A DNA stretch of 64,000 bases from Actinernus sp. WN-2022 (GCA_030867875.1 JAOWCC010000019.1:104271006-104335005), one strand, 5' to 3'. Numbered from the stretch's first letter, positions 32,176-45,400 are shown. Made by a program: numbers and translations. Notes: generated from the letters alone by a model not told the origin.

Positions 32176-33167
32176 ATGTGGACTGTTAATATGAGCTTGA
32201 CCTCAAGAGGATCGGGGACCTGCCCGCAATGCGGACATGTGTATTTTAACAGGTATAAACCAGAAAAGTGTCTTCAATGTGACAACTACCTTGGTGGAAC
32301 TTACCAGCCGAAAGCGAAGAAAGGTTAGATATGCTTATTATTTCATGGCCATGGGTTCCTGATGAATCCGTTCCTGATGATGTTTCGATTTTACTTTTGC
32401 TCATTTAATAGTTTCAAGTCCCGTCGCTGTGAAGGTTTGTGATGAAGTCTACTCGGCGAAAACTAGCAACCGAAACGATCGTTGCTTTGTGACAAAAGAC
32501 ATACAAAACTCAAAAGGGACTCTGCAAAGAAAGAAGAGCCGCATTTTACGCTTCAGATATGCTGGCAAGTTTCTCTTGCGACCACATTCGTCTTGTGAAA
32601 GACGCAAGCCCCTCGGAGCCAGTCGAGACGTACCCGGCAGACGAAACTTTGGACTTGGTGGAAAGTTATGGTTGTACGGACGCTGTGAGGGTAACACTCT
32701 CTTCCCTGGTATCGACACTATCTGGACCAATGCCAATGGTGGTAAAGTTGTCTGCTGACAATTCATTTGCAGTGAAAGCCCTGCTACTGCAAGCAATCCT
32801 ATTGGGTTTTGCCACGTTAGAGAAATGGGAAATTCACACTTGATATTTCACGGTATTCGACCTTGAAACTTGCCATCAAGAGAAAGCTGCCGTATATGTA
32901 TGATGGCCAGCTTATCTCAGACATAATAAAGCGAGATTGTAACTCGGCTTTGGGGTTGTCGGAGGGATGGTCTGAGTCATTCATTCCAGATGCAGAGAAG
33001 TGTGAATTATGTGAGACAATGCTGAAAGCCCCCGTGTCTCATCCCGGCCAGAGTGGCAGCAGCTACCTTCTCACAGAAAATAACCCCTTTAAAAGGGTTT
33101 CTGTGAAGGTTAAGATATGCCCGAATCAAGAACGTAAAGCTATGCACCAGGTGTTTCCAGTTGAAAA
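32176..33167 (+). pseudogene. Zinc-ribbon gene of unknown function (exons 1-2 plus CxxC region), frameshifted
   Basis: The start is probably ATG 32191 (A at -3) rather than in-frame ATG 32176. Exon 1 ends AAAG|GTTAGA at 32323 and encodes CPQCGHVYFNRYKPEKCLQC, a zinc ribbon. An 88-bp intron ends AATAG at 32411, and exon 2 continues in phase with VSSPVAVKVCDEVYSAKTSN. Coding quality then shifts frame near 32515 (in AAAAGGGA) to a frame reading FSCDHIRLVKDASPSEPVET, and shifts again near 32825 to one with KRKLPYMYDGQLISD and CELCETMLKAPVSHPGQSG. It ends at a donor GAAAAAG|GTAATT near 33168. The correct splicing phase argues for a real gene; the two frame changes suggest a pseudogene or sequence errors. 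Cys-rich neighbours of KDZ-type transposases look similar, so a transposon origin is possible. Downstream exons are not seen. Confidence 0.6.
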
Positions 33168-33206
33168 AGGTAATTACATGTTGCTTCATATACATAGAGC
33201 AGGTTT

Positions 33207-33486
33207 CAATTGATTATGATGTCAAATCAAAACATGCTAAGGATCACGGTCATGGGAGGGGGACAAAACAGGAATCGCTATCAAATGCATTTAGTAGAAT
33301 AGCGGTAACAGCCACCAAATATGGTAAATATTGTGAGATAAACATTGATACAGCTGATATCTGGAAACCATACAATTCGAAGTTAAATTCTCCTCAGCAG
33401 AGCAGATTTAGTTAAAAATTATATTGTTCAAGTCGATTCTGTCCCCCTCATAAACAAACCGTGATGTCATAATGATATAGGGTATT
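33207..33486 (+). mobile_element. TGACGTCA-ended MITE, copy 2 (280 bp, decayed)
   Basis: The left end is shortened (CAATTGATTATGATGTCA) and an internal deletion removes about 30 bp. The ORF is interrupted (stop after AGATTTAGT). It lies just after the last recognised exon of the zinc-ribbon gene. Confidence 0.85.
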
Positions 33487-33705
33487 AAATTGACTGTAGT
33501 AAAGCCAAAGAAATTACAATGAACCAATCACGAAGGTAGTATCATGTACCATTGAGATCCGTGGGGAATCCCACCTCGCACGCTCGGAGGGTTGTCGTAC
33601 CGCTATTATAGTATATACATGTATTATATTATAATAGAATATTTTATGGACATGCTAATGAAGTTGATATAAATCAGGTGAAAAAACAAATGTAATCAGC
33701 AAATT

Positions 33706-33920
33706 CACTTGTGGTCTAATGGTTAGGGTCTGTGTTGGGTAAGCCATTGCATCGATTCTTAACCGGCCCGAGTTCAAATCCCGGTTCGGGCGGTATATAT
33801 TTTTTATACTGAGGATAACGTTCTAGAATTTTTAAGTGTCTTTGGATGTTCGTATAAAATTTCTGAGTCTCAAATTATTCATAGTGAATGGGGGTAACAA
33901 AGGGAATTTTATGACGTAGT
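33706..33920 (+). mobile_element. tRNA-derived SINE, family A copy 1
   Basis: Contains an A-box-like TGGTCTAATGG and a B-box-like GAGTTCAAATCCC, 40 bases apart, but the sequence does not fold into a full tRNA. The body shares CAAATTATTCATAG and GGTAACAAAGGGARTTTTRTGACG with 60637-60850, showing a dispersed family. Confidence 0.65.
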
Positions 33921-33974
33921 TGGTTAAACAGTACATGACGATACTACCATTACGAACTAAAGTGAATACCAGAA

Positions 33975-34105
33975 GATCAGACCAGTTCACCGTAAATTCT
34001 GACATTTTGAAAGGGATGCAAACATGGTGCTAAATACAGTGTTCTGGCATCGATGAGAATCCAATGCCAAATTTAAATCTGTAAAATCGAATTTATGAAA
34101 GGAAC
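33975..34105 (+). repeat. Dispersed repeat, copy 2 (partner of 9595-9732)
   Basis: Shares GTAAATTCYGWCATTTTGAA and GTAAAATCGAATTT with the earlier copy. Confidence 0.6.
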
Positions 34106-34259
34106 AATATTGTAGAATACTCAGCCATTTGGGTCTCAAATTTTCATACAAACATTCTAAAAACCTAACCCTGAAATAAAATAAAAAACTAACCATTTTC
34201 GACTCAAAATCATTCATATAACGCCCCTACATAATGCATACACCTGCACTATAATAGAG

Positions 34260-34590
34260 AATTTGCACAGTTTTCAAGTGATCTTTTGAAGTGGCTGGGT
34301 ATTATATAGTTTAGCCTTATGAAATATTCTTCAGATACCAATGATTTAATGTTACACAAAGATAATTACAGTTTTATACCCAGATGCATCCCCTTGTATA
34401 TTAACATATAAGTCAAGACATCAAAATTTTCACATTAGTTAAAAAACAAGCACTTTTGATCAGGATTACGTACACTGTCCACATCATTGCAGAAATTTTT
34501 CAGCTTTTCAGACTGTTACCACAGTCCTTTCTCTTTCAAAAAATATGTCGAACGCACTTTGATAATCTATGATTACTTCTAGTAAGAATA
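34260..34590 (-). repeat. Dispersed repeat family of 18496-19525, inverted copy
   Basis: GTCGAACGCACTTTGATAAT followed by CTATGATTACTTCTAGT is the reverse complement of the start of the 47350 copy. Confidence 0.65.
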
Positions 34591-35358
34591 TATAATTTCG
34601 AACATTTCTTTGATTTTTTCTTTTTTCTTGAACTCCAAGGACCAGATACTTGTTTTGAAGAAGACATCTACAGATAATTTTAGCGAATACGCTTCGAATT
34701 TACGATGACATATTTATGTGAGAAAAGATTCGATAGAATGCTGACCAATGATTTAATGCTGATTTAATGATTTAATGCTGACCAAGCCACAGAGCAAACT
34801 CCGAACTGAACGGTAAAGAACGACTCCCGCGCTTAGCTACGGTTGAATGCTCATGACGATTGATGTGGTGTATGAGCTGTCAATCAAAATATGTAACGCA
34901 TTCTTTGGTAAAAAAAATTTTTTATATATTTCTCCATCTAGATAAAAGAAAATTCAGCCATTTTTTTGTTGTTGGATACTTAACAGTCTAAACTTTGTTT
35001 TTACGTGAATTTTTTTAATTTTTTTATTCGGCTCTGAAGCTATACGATAACCTTAACTAGCACAAAACAGGTTATTGAAGTTTATGCCCTTACTGGGCTA
35101 CCCTGTATACCAGAGGCTTGAAATCGAGTGACTAGATTTTTGCTTCTCCTGGTACAGAATCTGTACCTCTTACCCGATTGAGTTGTGGCCATGGTAATTG
35201 AGGCATTTGGATCTAACAAACATTTTGATTGGCTTTCATCTTGAGATCGCGTTACAAACCGGTTTTACGAGTTTCACTGAGCCAAAAAGCTTGAGCGACT
35301 TGACATTATATACACAAACGTTAAACTGGTGTGCAAGAATTTCAATTGTGTGTTTCAG
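34591..35358. other. Intergenic, no gene recognised
   Basis: Contains short direct repeats of GATTTAATGCTGA (34745-34785) and a CTACCCTGTATACCAGAGG motif (35099) related to foldback ends at 21264 and 58449. Confidence 0.4.
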
Positions 35359-35720
35359 TGTTGTACAGTTTGAGTTAGCCTCAAAATGCAAAGATATAAA
35401 TGAGTTGAAGTCTGTTCAAGAAGAGTCTTTTTACCAGTACTTCAAGCAGCATGAGGTCTTCTCAGTACTGCCTATGGAAAATCTTTTCCAACTCATACCT
35501 GGCATTTGTTTCTTCCTTTGCAACAGCAGATTTGATTATCCAAAACAAGCAATTGTACTAGTGATTTGCCCTCTAAATTCCCTAATTGACTTCCACATAA
35601 CAGAGCTAGAACAATGAGGAATCGAGGCATGCTCATTGGGAGATCCAAACATCAAAGGCGATGAAGTAAATCAAGGAGTTTTCCTTCATCTTCGCAAGTT
35701 CAGAGTCTACCGACAACAGC
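35359..35720 (+). pseudogene. RecQ-like DNA helicase fragment, degenerate
   Basis: Starting after a possible acceptor (GTGTTTCAG at 35358), the frame reads INELKSVQEESFYQYF (like RecQ motif 0), then VFSVLPMENLFQLIPGIC where the ATP-binding P-loop should be, then YPKQAIVLVICPLNSLIDFH, which fits motif Ia, and ITELEQ. The P-loop lacks its Gly-Lys-Ser and TGA at 35615-35617 interrupts the frame, which continues IEACSLGDPN. RecQ-type helicases unwind DNA; this piece cannot. No later motifs (DEVH, motifs III-VI) are found downstream. Confidence 0.6.
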
Positions 35721-36374
35721 ATGACGGTTTTAAATCACACACAAGACTGCACCACGTGAAAGTGACATATGCAACTTGCTTGATATGCAAATGAACCCGT
35801 GAGCCAAAACCGGTTTGACTGGAATTGTAAACATAAAAGCGAGGCTATGGGCATGAGATTGAGGCTGGCTATTCGAGTGGCCAGAGGGACTTAACTGTCG
35901 TCTTGCAAAACAAAACTCCTTGGGGAATCAAACCTCCTTCGATCGTGGCACATTACAGTATATCCATCCCTGAGCTTTTCTTCTGTACCCTCTGGAACCA
36001 GGATATGACTGGGCTGGTACCAATTTACCAACCACTTACCACCTTATTGACCACTTCATAACACCAATTTACTGACTACAGTACATACCAACCATTTACC
36101 AACACCAATTTACTGACTACATACTGACCACTTAACAACTGTTGCAATTTGAGGTGTAGTTAGTCGTAGCTAAACAGTATGTACATGTATATCTCATCCA
36201 CAGAATGATGATTAAAGTAAACACTTGATCTTATCTGATTAATGCAGTGAAGAGATTAGCTGATATCTGACTGTGAGATGTACATATTATCTGATTAATG
36301 CAGTGAAGATACATGGACACTGTACCAAGGTTAATGAGTTGGCATAACAGGCTGTCTGTGGTTTCATCTCCTAG
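35721..36374. other. Non-coding stretch before PSMD3 exons
   Basis: 36003-36145 holds irregular ACCAATTTACYRACTAC-type tandem repeats. 36201-36275 is duplicated at 36494-36570 on the other side of the first PSMD3 exon. Earlier PSMD3 exons were looked for by eye and not found. Confidence 0.5.
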
Positions 36375-36437
36375 GCCATCCGTGATGGAGTTATTGAAGC
36401 CTCTATAGACCACGAGAAAGGAACAGTGCAGTCCAAG
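36375..36437 (+). CDS. PSMD3: PSMD3 exon A
   Basis: 63 bp, 21 codons, acceptor CTCCTAG and donor AAG|GTAATG. Encodes [20 protein letters not shown] and K. A degenerate copy sits at 37099-37143. Confidence 0.93.
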
Positions 36438-39400
36438 GTAATGATAACAATAGAGAACTGCCAGTGATATATACTGGTGAAGACCATTCCAGCACAGAAT
36501 GATGACTATAATAATCACTTGATCTTATCTGAGTATTAACATGCAGAGACGAGCTGATATCTGACTGTTGCTGGGATATATGCCAATATTGATAGATTAA
36601 CTAAGTTAGCATACATGTATTAATCTCCAGTACATCAAGAATTACCTTGATCCGTTTCCTCTTCTCCAGGAAAATACCGGCATTTACTCTACCAATGAGC
36701 CTCAAGGAGCTTTCCACCAGAGAATTAGCTTTTGCTTGGACATCTATAACCAGTCAGTAAAGGTATGAAGAGGTGGCTCTTGTTTACATAGAATTTAGCC
36801 AAGTTACAGTGTGGATCAGCATGTTTAAGTTACTATGTGAATGACTTACAGTCGCTACATGTAGGTGTCTGTGTGTGTGCTTGCCGTTTATGTGTCTGTG
36901 TGTGTGCTTGCCATTTATGTGTCTGTCTGAATCTGTGTACTGGATATTGTCTTATGTAGGAGTAGTACTTATCACTGAAATTACTTTACTTCTGGGGGTA
37001 TAACCAAAGTACAAGGCCTTTTGTCTTTTTCTTCCATTGCTCCTACAACTGAGACAAAGCAAGTAAAACCTAGTGCATGATACTCAGCTCAGGATATCGC
37101 CATTAGTGATCGAGTCATTGAAGCCTCTATAGACCATGTAGATAAATAGCTCTAATTTTGTGAGAAATGGTTCAGCAATGTAGTGATAAAAACTATATTT
37201 AAAAGAATGTTATTCTTCAGGCAATGCGGTTTCCTCCCAAGTCCTACAGCAAGAACTTAGAGTCATTTGAGGTCAGTATTCTGCCAAGTTATTTATTGCC
37301 CAATGTCTGGAGAGGGAGGGTAACATGTCATGCAGTCTGTTTGTCAAAATTAATGTTTGTATAGAAAACCATCAGAATAGCTGGAGTAGTTTGAGTTTCT
37401 TAAAATCTTTGTTTGGCTGTATGACTAGGTGTAAGGTATGCAATGGGTGCTTTGCAGGATACAATGACGTGGTTGGACTGGGTGGCAAAAAACATTGCAC
37501 TATTATTTTATTTAAATACACTTGTATGAGATCGGTAGTGGTTGTAAATGTTATTTTCCACCTCCAATTGAATGTCGATCTTTTTAAAACTGTATTTGTT
37601 TGTTTGTTTGATCGCATTGGATCACAAGCTCAATAATTATTTGTTATTGATATGATACATCAGCATGTGACTGTTTCCTGCAAAAGGGTTTTAGTTACAT
37701 GACCAGAATGCTTGACAACTGGCAATACTCTCTAAAATACAAACAATGTTGCCTCATATTCATATATATATAGAAACACTAAAATAAACACTGCTCATGC
37801 AGGATCGGAGATAAAATATTATTGAATGATATCTGGGAAACTCAAATATGTTGCTTACTTAAAACTGCACAAACAACAAACAGCCACGATAATGAAAGAA
37901 TTAAAAATCTGTGTGTATTATCAGCAAAACGAATAATAGCTGATTTCGAAACAATACAGCTCAACAACTAAGGAGCCACCTATAACAAAGTACACAGTTG
38001 TGTGAGATATTTTGAGTTTCTATAGCGACATTTCTGCCACTTTTAATTTTTTTTTCACTGGAAACTACTGAAGCTAGCCATATTAATATTTTTATACAAC
38101 AAAAAAAAACAGCATCTTTATTTAGACCAGTACACAGTCTACTGCATTTTGGGTTTTCACCAAATACACTTTACATGTATATGGCGTTAACGCGATGGTA
38201 AATAACTAATAAGTAAGAATGAGCATAACATGAAGTAGTTCAGTTACTAAGAGTTAGAAGCAGGCAATACTTATTAGGTTAATGAGGCAGTCATGTATGT
38301 ACATGTATTTAGCTGCTTGTTTTGCAAACTTTTGGTGGATTTATGATAAGTTTTAAAGTGTTTATGAAACCAAATTTTGCATCTTTAATTTTATTGCAGA
38401 ATAATAAAGTTCATTCTTTTCTGATTATCAAGAGTATATTTATTTTTCAGTTCCGCCTTCGGAAAGGTATCTTTTTCGCCATTCAAATTGACTACTTTAT
38501 GCTACTACTTTATGCTACTACTTTATGCGACAAAGCGAGGAGGTGGAAGATATTGTGGCTGCATGGTGGCCTTCAGGTTTTCTTCCCGTATTTAACTTTA
38601 TCCTACGCCATAATACAATGGACATTGAAGTTCTAATATACAGTGTTACTCATTCACAGTTTGATACAACACAACTACAAGAAATGACTTGCCAATAACT
38701 CGGTGATAACTTTAATACTCCTGTACTTTTATGCAGAAGCCAGAACAGTGAATGGCAAAGAATACAATATAGGGTTTCTCTGGTTTCCTGTAGAAATTCG
38801 TTTAAGAGGATCCAGAATGTTCGTGAATGAAAAACGGACGATAAAACTTGCAAAGAACCCAGAATTTCGAAAGCCGTATAGTCTAACTGAGCCTCAAAAG
38901 CTACGCAACTCACTGCCATCAGAGCAGCACTGAGTTAAACACTGTTCCTTGGGATAATGAAAATATCCTTTTTCAGACCACAGAATAAATAGCCAGTGTC
39001 TGACAACTATGCAGTTGTTGTACAAAATATAGTTGGGAACCTCGACTCACGTAACTCAGTCTCAGAATTCGCTATATTATAAACACTTTCTCTATGAAAG
39101 TTTTTCCATCAGGCATTTTCAACACTATCACAATGTGCAGATTAACTTCTCCTGTGCTGGCCATATATTGTAAAAAGAAAGCACTTGTGTTTCCTGCAAC
39201 AGTTTTGATCAGTTGACAATTTTACAGCCCGTTTGCGGCCGGCAGTCTTGCAATTTCTGTCTTTCACTTTTATCAATCGACATATAGCAGGTTATTTCAT
39301 CCAATAAGAATCGTCAATGTCAAGCTGTCAGAACTGAACCAATCAGCGACGAGAAATGTTGTAAACAAGTCGAGTATAGTAAAATGGAGTTTTCGCTGTA

Positions 39401-42400
39401 GTCAGTTTATTTGCTTAGTAGATTTTTATTTGGGTTCTTAAAATTAGATACCGGTAGCTTACTTACCTTCGTCTAGATTGAAGTTTATATTATAAAACAA
39501 ATAACAGATGGTTCTCCTTGTTCTATCACAAAATAATGTACTTTCGAGGTCTTGAAATGCTGCTAAATGTACCCGCGTTCTGCTCGTGCATCTGTAGTTT
39601 TTCAAGACCGAGCGTGCAATATTTTTTTTTATAGAACAAGGAGAACCATCTTTTATTTGTTTAGTATTGTGTTGCGTTCTACTGTATTTCATTTTTTGTA
39701 TTGAATTGTTTGTGCTTTATTATATTTTTGTAGAAATGTGTGTCGTCCTACATGATCATATTTAGGAATTGTCACTTGCGAGTCCTCACAGTGACGTCAT
39801 TGTAATGGTGGATTCGGTTCCAGGGCCTGGACAGTTTTAAGCATAAAGTAGTCCACTTGAATGGCGAAAAAGAGACCTTTCCGAAGGCAGAACTGGAAAT
39901 AAATATACTCTTGATAATCAGAAAAGAATGAACTTTATTATTCTGCAATAAAATAAAGATGCAAAATTTGGTTTCATAAACACTTTAAAAGCTCCTTTTC
40001 ATTCAATCGCATATGCTGGCTGTTTACATTGAATATATTTTAGAAAGCAAAAAATAGTTTCCTCCTATGTTCATTGTATGTTTTACATTAAATAATAAAG
40101 TGCTTTTCATCATCTATCCCATTTTTACATAATGGGCATATTCTTTCTTCAGGTATAAAGGTTTCAAATAATTTATCTGCCTTGTTCAATTTGTAGTGGG
40201 TGATTACTTATTCTTATTTGGGTAAGAACTTGACTTTGTTCTATAATAGTTACTTTACTGAGATAGTTATCCAGATTATAATTTACTTTGAATATCCTGT
40301 ATGTTTGTTTGTTTCCTTCATATGTGAGTATGGATCTCGCTGGACCAGTGTTCAAGTACTATTTACAACTTAAGAGGCCCTGTTGTATCTCCGATATAAC
40401 AGACTTAAATTGTGTAAATTATATACTTCTAAAACTCAAACATAACTATTCAAATCCAATATACGGTAACCAACATAAGTCAAGATTTAACTTTAAAAAG
40501 AGTAACATTTCTACAAATTTATTGAAGCTTCTTGTGCAATATTTATTTCACTGAATAATAATCGGGAATAATTCCTTTGTACTTTAAAACAACAATGTTT
40601 TTATCTATGATTTCTAGCTCAAAACAAATTTGCATTTCAAATTTCACAAGTTTAGTCAGAACTTTGCGAGGTTGATTTTGCGGGGCGAGGACCTAGATGG
40701 TGCGATTTCGAAAGCCAAAAACATCAAAGGAGAAACAAGAGTTGCACAAATCTAGTATTCCAGCCAGTATACTTCATATTCGACAATGAAATGGGGTGTA
40801 AACATATTCCAGGGTGTTCCAGGGCTGGAAATCTATTTGAATGAAGGGACAACTTTAGAATACCCAGCTACTAAAACTTGGGCAGTCGTAACTACTGGCT
40901 ACATATACTGAAAGGTAAACAAATAATATAGCTACGTAAAGTCATTGTAGTAAATCAAATAATGAATGATTTTGTTCAATTTTATAATATAAATTATGGG
41001 ATCATCCCAAGAAGTATTGATAATTGTTTAGCGTCCACCCATTTCAATTTTTCCAGGTAGGGAGGGAGGTGTTTTTTTTTTGTTGTATGTGAAGTTTATT
41101 TTGACTAGACATTAAATCTGGCCTAATATAGATAACAGTGATAATTTCATAGACTGGGAAGACAACATGTCCGACTGTGTGTTGAAGAAGAGGAAAATAA
41201 AAGTCTCTTACCAAAACTAAAAGAAAATGATCGGCGAGAGAATTTAGCATAAGCTTCGTAATCTAAAGCGACCACAAAATGGGATGCTAAAACGTTTGAA
41301 GTTCTATAAGTGTTTCATTTGAATAACCAAGATTTGTATTGTCGTTTATAGAGGTCATCACGTGGTACAATCTATTCCACTAGATTGGCTCTCGCACTAA
41401 TTGAATATTAATGAGTTTTAGAATGTCTCTTTAATATTTTTCAAAAACTTGCTCACGTTTGTTGTTTGATCAAGTGACAACCACGTTTCCATATCCATTA
41501 GAAACAGAATGTATTTTATTTTTTCACTCCAGCGAGTTTATACTCTATGTATGCAGTGTGTGAGTTGTGCATTAATTCGAGCGGCGTGTCTAAAACGCGG
41601 GTAGTGGGTAACGGCTAGGTTAAATTTATTTGTTCAGTAGAACAATACAAAAATTGTCCTGTGTTATTTTTTTTAAAAGAAGAAAAATACTCGCTTTGAT
41701 ATACACCGTTATCCTGACCAGTGATAACCATGATCGGAAATGGATGTGTGGCTGAGGTAAGCAGCTGTTAGTGGGGCGGCTAACGTTACGCGACGACCCA
41801 GGCTAAGAACGGCTATGAAGGAGTTACAATCATGGATAAAAAATGTTGGGACAGTCAACAAAAATTACTATTATATGAAAATAAAAATTAATATCTAACG
41901 CAAAATTAACACAGCTGCAGCCTCCCAAACCAGTGAAGCAATTTTCAGATTGAAGGTGTTCAAAGGGGGGCCGGAGTGGGAGTTAAATGAATGGACAGTC
42001 TATTAAAGCGACCAGAGTCCACAATCATTGTCCAAGATTGTAGTTTCATGGCGGCACAGTAAGAAAGCTAAGATACAGATTTCGACGTAGATTGTTATAA
42101 CCAATTCTTGCATCGATTAACCACATACTTGGGCACAATGTTCATGGATAATCTATCTTCCATATTCCGAAGTAGATATTAAGCAAGCGATTAATTTAAT
42201 GATAAAATTTTGGGAGACGTTTTGGTGATCTTTTAAGTAAAATTGGATCGCTTTAAAATACATCGGACAACATAAAGACACAGAGACTGATCAATACAAA
42301 TGCATAATTCGTATCATCATTACCTCATAGTTAAAAGCCGACTCCATTGCAGATCGTTAGTCCTTACGGCCAACGGCAGACCGAAAGAAAAAGATGCAAA

Positions 42401-45400
42401 CTAAACCGTACATATACTGACGAGTAACCTTGCTGGTGCAGCGCGTAAGATACACAGTTGTCAACTGATTGCGCATTGGATTATAGAGCTATTTCTTACG
42501 TCCTGGCTGGTATTTCGTTTCGTTTACACATAATCAGTCTACGCTGATAATGGTGTACCTAAGCACACATTTGTCTCTTCTTTTTTTTCATACACACCGT
42601 AAACGGGTGCCAGATAATATTTTTGTACTTATATAATTTCAAAAAAACTTTCATCTAGCCGTTACCCGCTATCCGTTACCTGCGTTTTAGACACGCCGTT
42701 AATTCGAGTAATCAATAATTTTGTCCAGTATTTGATAGCTGGATATGTGAACTCAACTTTGAGAGGTAAACATCCGAGTTCCGCTCAACAAGCATCGTTT
42801 GTTGCATTTCTAGATACTCCGAATAGCAACTTGTACCAGCTGTTATGGGTCTATTTTGGTTTTGTTCTGATCAGCTCCCATATTTCACTTCCGTATAGCA
42901 AGATCGGTTTTATAAATATGTCATAAAGTTGGAGTGTGAGCTTGACGTTAGTTCAGAGCTACCATTTTAAGTTCGTGTTTTGCAAGACTAAAAATTCCGA
43001 ATGTGCTAAATGTTAGGCTGGACATTTTCTAGTTTTTCCTCTTCATAGTAAAATGTATAATTGTTCAATCATTCCTGCAGTTACTACCATTTACAAGCTA
43101 CCGTTACACTCGTTCTCAATAACACGTGCAGGTTCGAAACGAAACTCCTGACTTCGAAGTCGTTTCTGGTGGATGTCAATCAAACGGTTTCCATAGAGTT
43201 TGAAGTGAACCGTTGTGTGAGTAAATTCGGGAAACTAGCATTTTATAAACATGGCAAAGTCTTTCCCAAAGTCGCTTAGATGGAGAGTAATCATGCTTAG
43301 AGCCAAGGGTTTGCAAAATAGGGAAATCACATAAACTTTATGTGTGAGCGAGCGGTTTGTGTATAAGATCAAAATAGGGAAATCGCATAAACTTTATGTG
43401 TGAGCGAGCGGTTTGTGTATAAGATCAAAATAGGGAAATCACATAAACTTTGTGTGAGCGAGCGGTTTGTGTATAAGATCAAAATAGGGAAATCGCATAA
43501 ACTTTGTGTGAGCGAGCGGTTTGTGTATAAGAAATCTGATTGTTTATATAGCTTCAAAGGTCTTGGAAAAAGAATTATAGTTATTTTTATTCATCCAGTT
43601 GCAGATATGCTCCTTATATGAGGTTTTATCGAGCAATACCCTCAAGCTCTACCTTGACGAGCTCCAGGCATGGATACAACATTCGACAGGGCAAATATTT
43701 TTTTTGAAACGGATTATCGGCAATGCTCTCGACTGACATTTCGGTGAGGAATTCAAGCAAATAACAATCGTTTTTCGGCTTAGTATCCGCCATATCTCTA
43801 CCTTACCTATGTCGCCTCAAATTACTTATGATTTCGTTGACCTCATGTTGTATGGCGACGTTTTATTTAGCATGCAGACCAGTGTTGCCATAGAAATATA
43901 GTTGAGTGACATCCACCAAATAACGTTTTCCGTTGGAAATTCAATTTCGAACCTGCACGTGTTATTGAGAACGAGTGTAAGCGTGAACCTTTTTCCGCGT
44001 TCGTTTAAGTTTGAAACCTAGACGTCTGGCGGCACAAACCTTTGCAATTAACCGCGATAATGACAGCGAGTGGGATTCAGGTTTGGAAACTTTTCAGCTA
44101 GATTTTCCTTCGTGCTACGCGCTAAATCATATAAATGTCGGTTAAAGTTAAAGTTTTGGACGCTCAGAATTATGAGAGATGCAAGACAACAACTGTCTCT
44201 TGGCATAATCTGAGTTGCACGACGGTAGAACACATATCAAAGGTTTCAAACATCAAAGTTGAAACTAATTAGTTTGCAAAGGTTTGGGACGCCAGACGTC
44301 TAGTTTCAAACATAAACAAACGCGGAAAAAGGTTCACGCTTACAACGCTTGTAACGGTAGCTTGCAAATGGTAGTATTAAATATCATCACTTTAGTCTTC
44401 TCAATATTAACTAAGTTTTGAGAGATTATGGTATTCTTCTAATTTTCGCAGCTATTGTTGATTTTTAAGCAGGGATCCAGTGAAGATCTCTCAGTATAAA
44501 GTATGTTCAAATCTATTTAACAGAATAAAAACTAAACAAAAAATGAATATTATAGACAGTAGTTTCAGCTGCACAAAGACGATTTAAAAGGCACTTGGAA
44601 GCTTATGGGTACATTAATTAAACGGGAAAGCAAAGGCCAATCTTCTCCCTCAAGAATCATGCGAAATAATATGATATTTACTAAGCAATCTGATATTGTA
44701 GAACAATTGTATCAGCACTTTGTGAATGTACATGAAGGCCCCAGTTTAGCAATTGTAATTGAAAACACCAGTAATGACCCACGAAATACATAAAGAATTC
44801 ACCATTGTCTAGTTTCTATTGATCACCGGTCTCCGAAGAATGCGTCTGTCGACTGTTTTCTGAATTGAATGTGAGTCATCATTAGATATCCCAAACAAAA
44901 TGGTAAAAAATTGCTAGTAGCTCACTATCAGCACCTTTTGCATTTATTTTCAACCAGTTAAGGTACCTAGTGACCCCAGTTTATAAAAAAACACTAGAGA
45001 GAATTATTTATGATCAGCTTATTTTTTCCTAGAGAAACAATATATTATCTAAATTGAAATTTAAAAACTTCAATTTATAATAAACTAATCACATTTGGCC
45101 TTTTCCTTGATTTCTCCAAAGCTTTTGATACAGTTAACCCGGAAAGGTAAATGTTTTACTTTCGGTGGCCCACAAGGGCACTACAAATATATAAATCCCA
45201 GTACAAAAAGGGGAGCTGGGGTAGCACAGTGGTTAAGCGCTTCGCCTCTAACCTTTGTGGCCCAGGTTCAATTCCCGGACATGGTGCCATATGTGAGTTG
45301 AGTTTGTTGGTATCTCGCCCCTGCTGATCCGGTTTTCCTCCAGTTTTCCTCTCTCCGCAAAAACCGACACGCTAAATTCCAATTTGATCTGTGGGTTAGC

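Larger units (their letters stand above)
38351..39990. mobile_element. 1.6 kb inverted-repeat element in PSMD3 intron
   Basis: TTTTAAAGTGTTTATGAAAC starts about 150 bp of arm (38351-38503) mirrored at 39841-39990. The arms include AGTTCATTCTTTTCTGATTA and CCTTCNGAAAGGT. The left arm ends in three copies of TACTACTTTATGC. No clear target duplication. The interior includes an unidentified open frame (38703-38933) and the hairpin at 39491-39668. Confidence 0.75.

Noticed and set aside
33711..33795. tRNA gene
   Set aside because: A- and B-box-like motifs exist, but the arms do not pair as a tRNA, and the body is shared with a second copy at 60637; it is a SINE.
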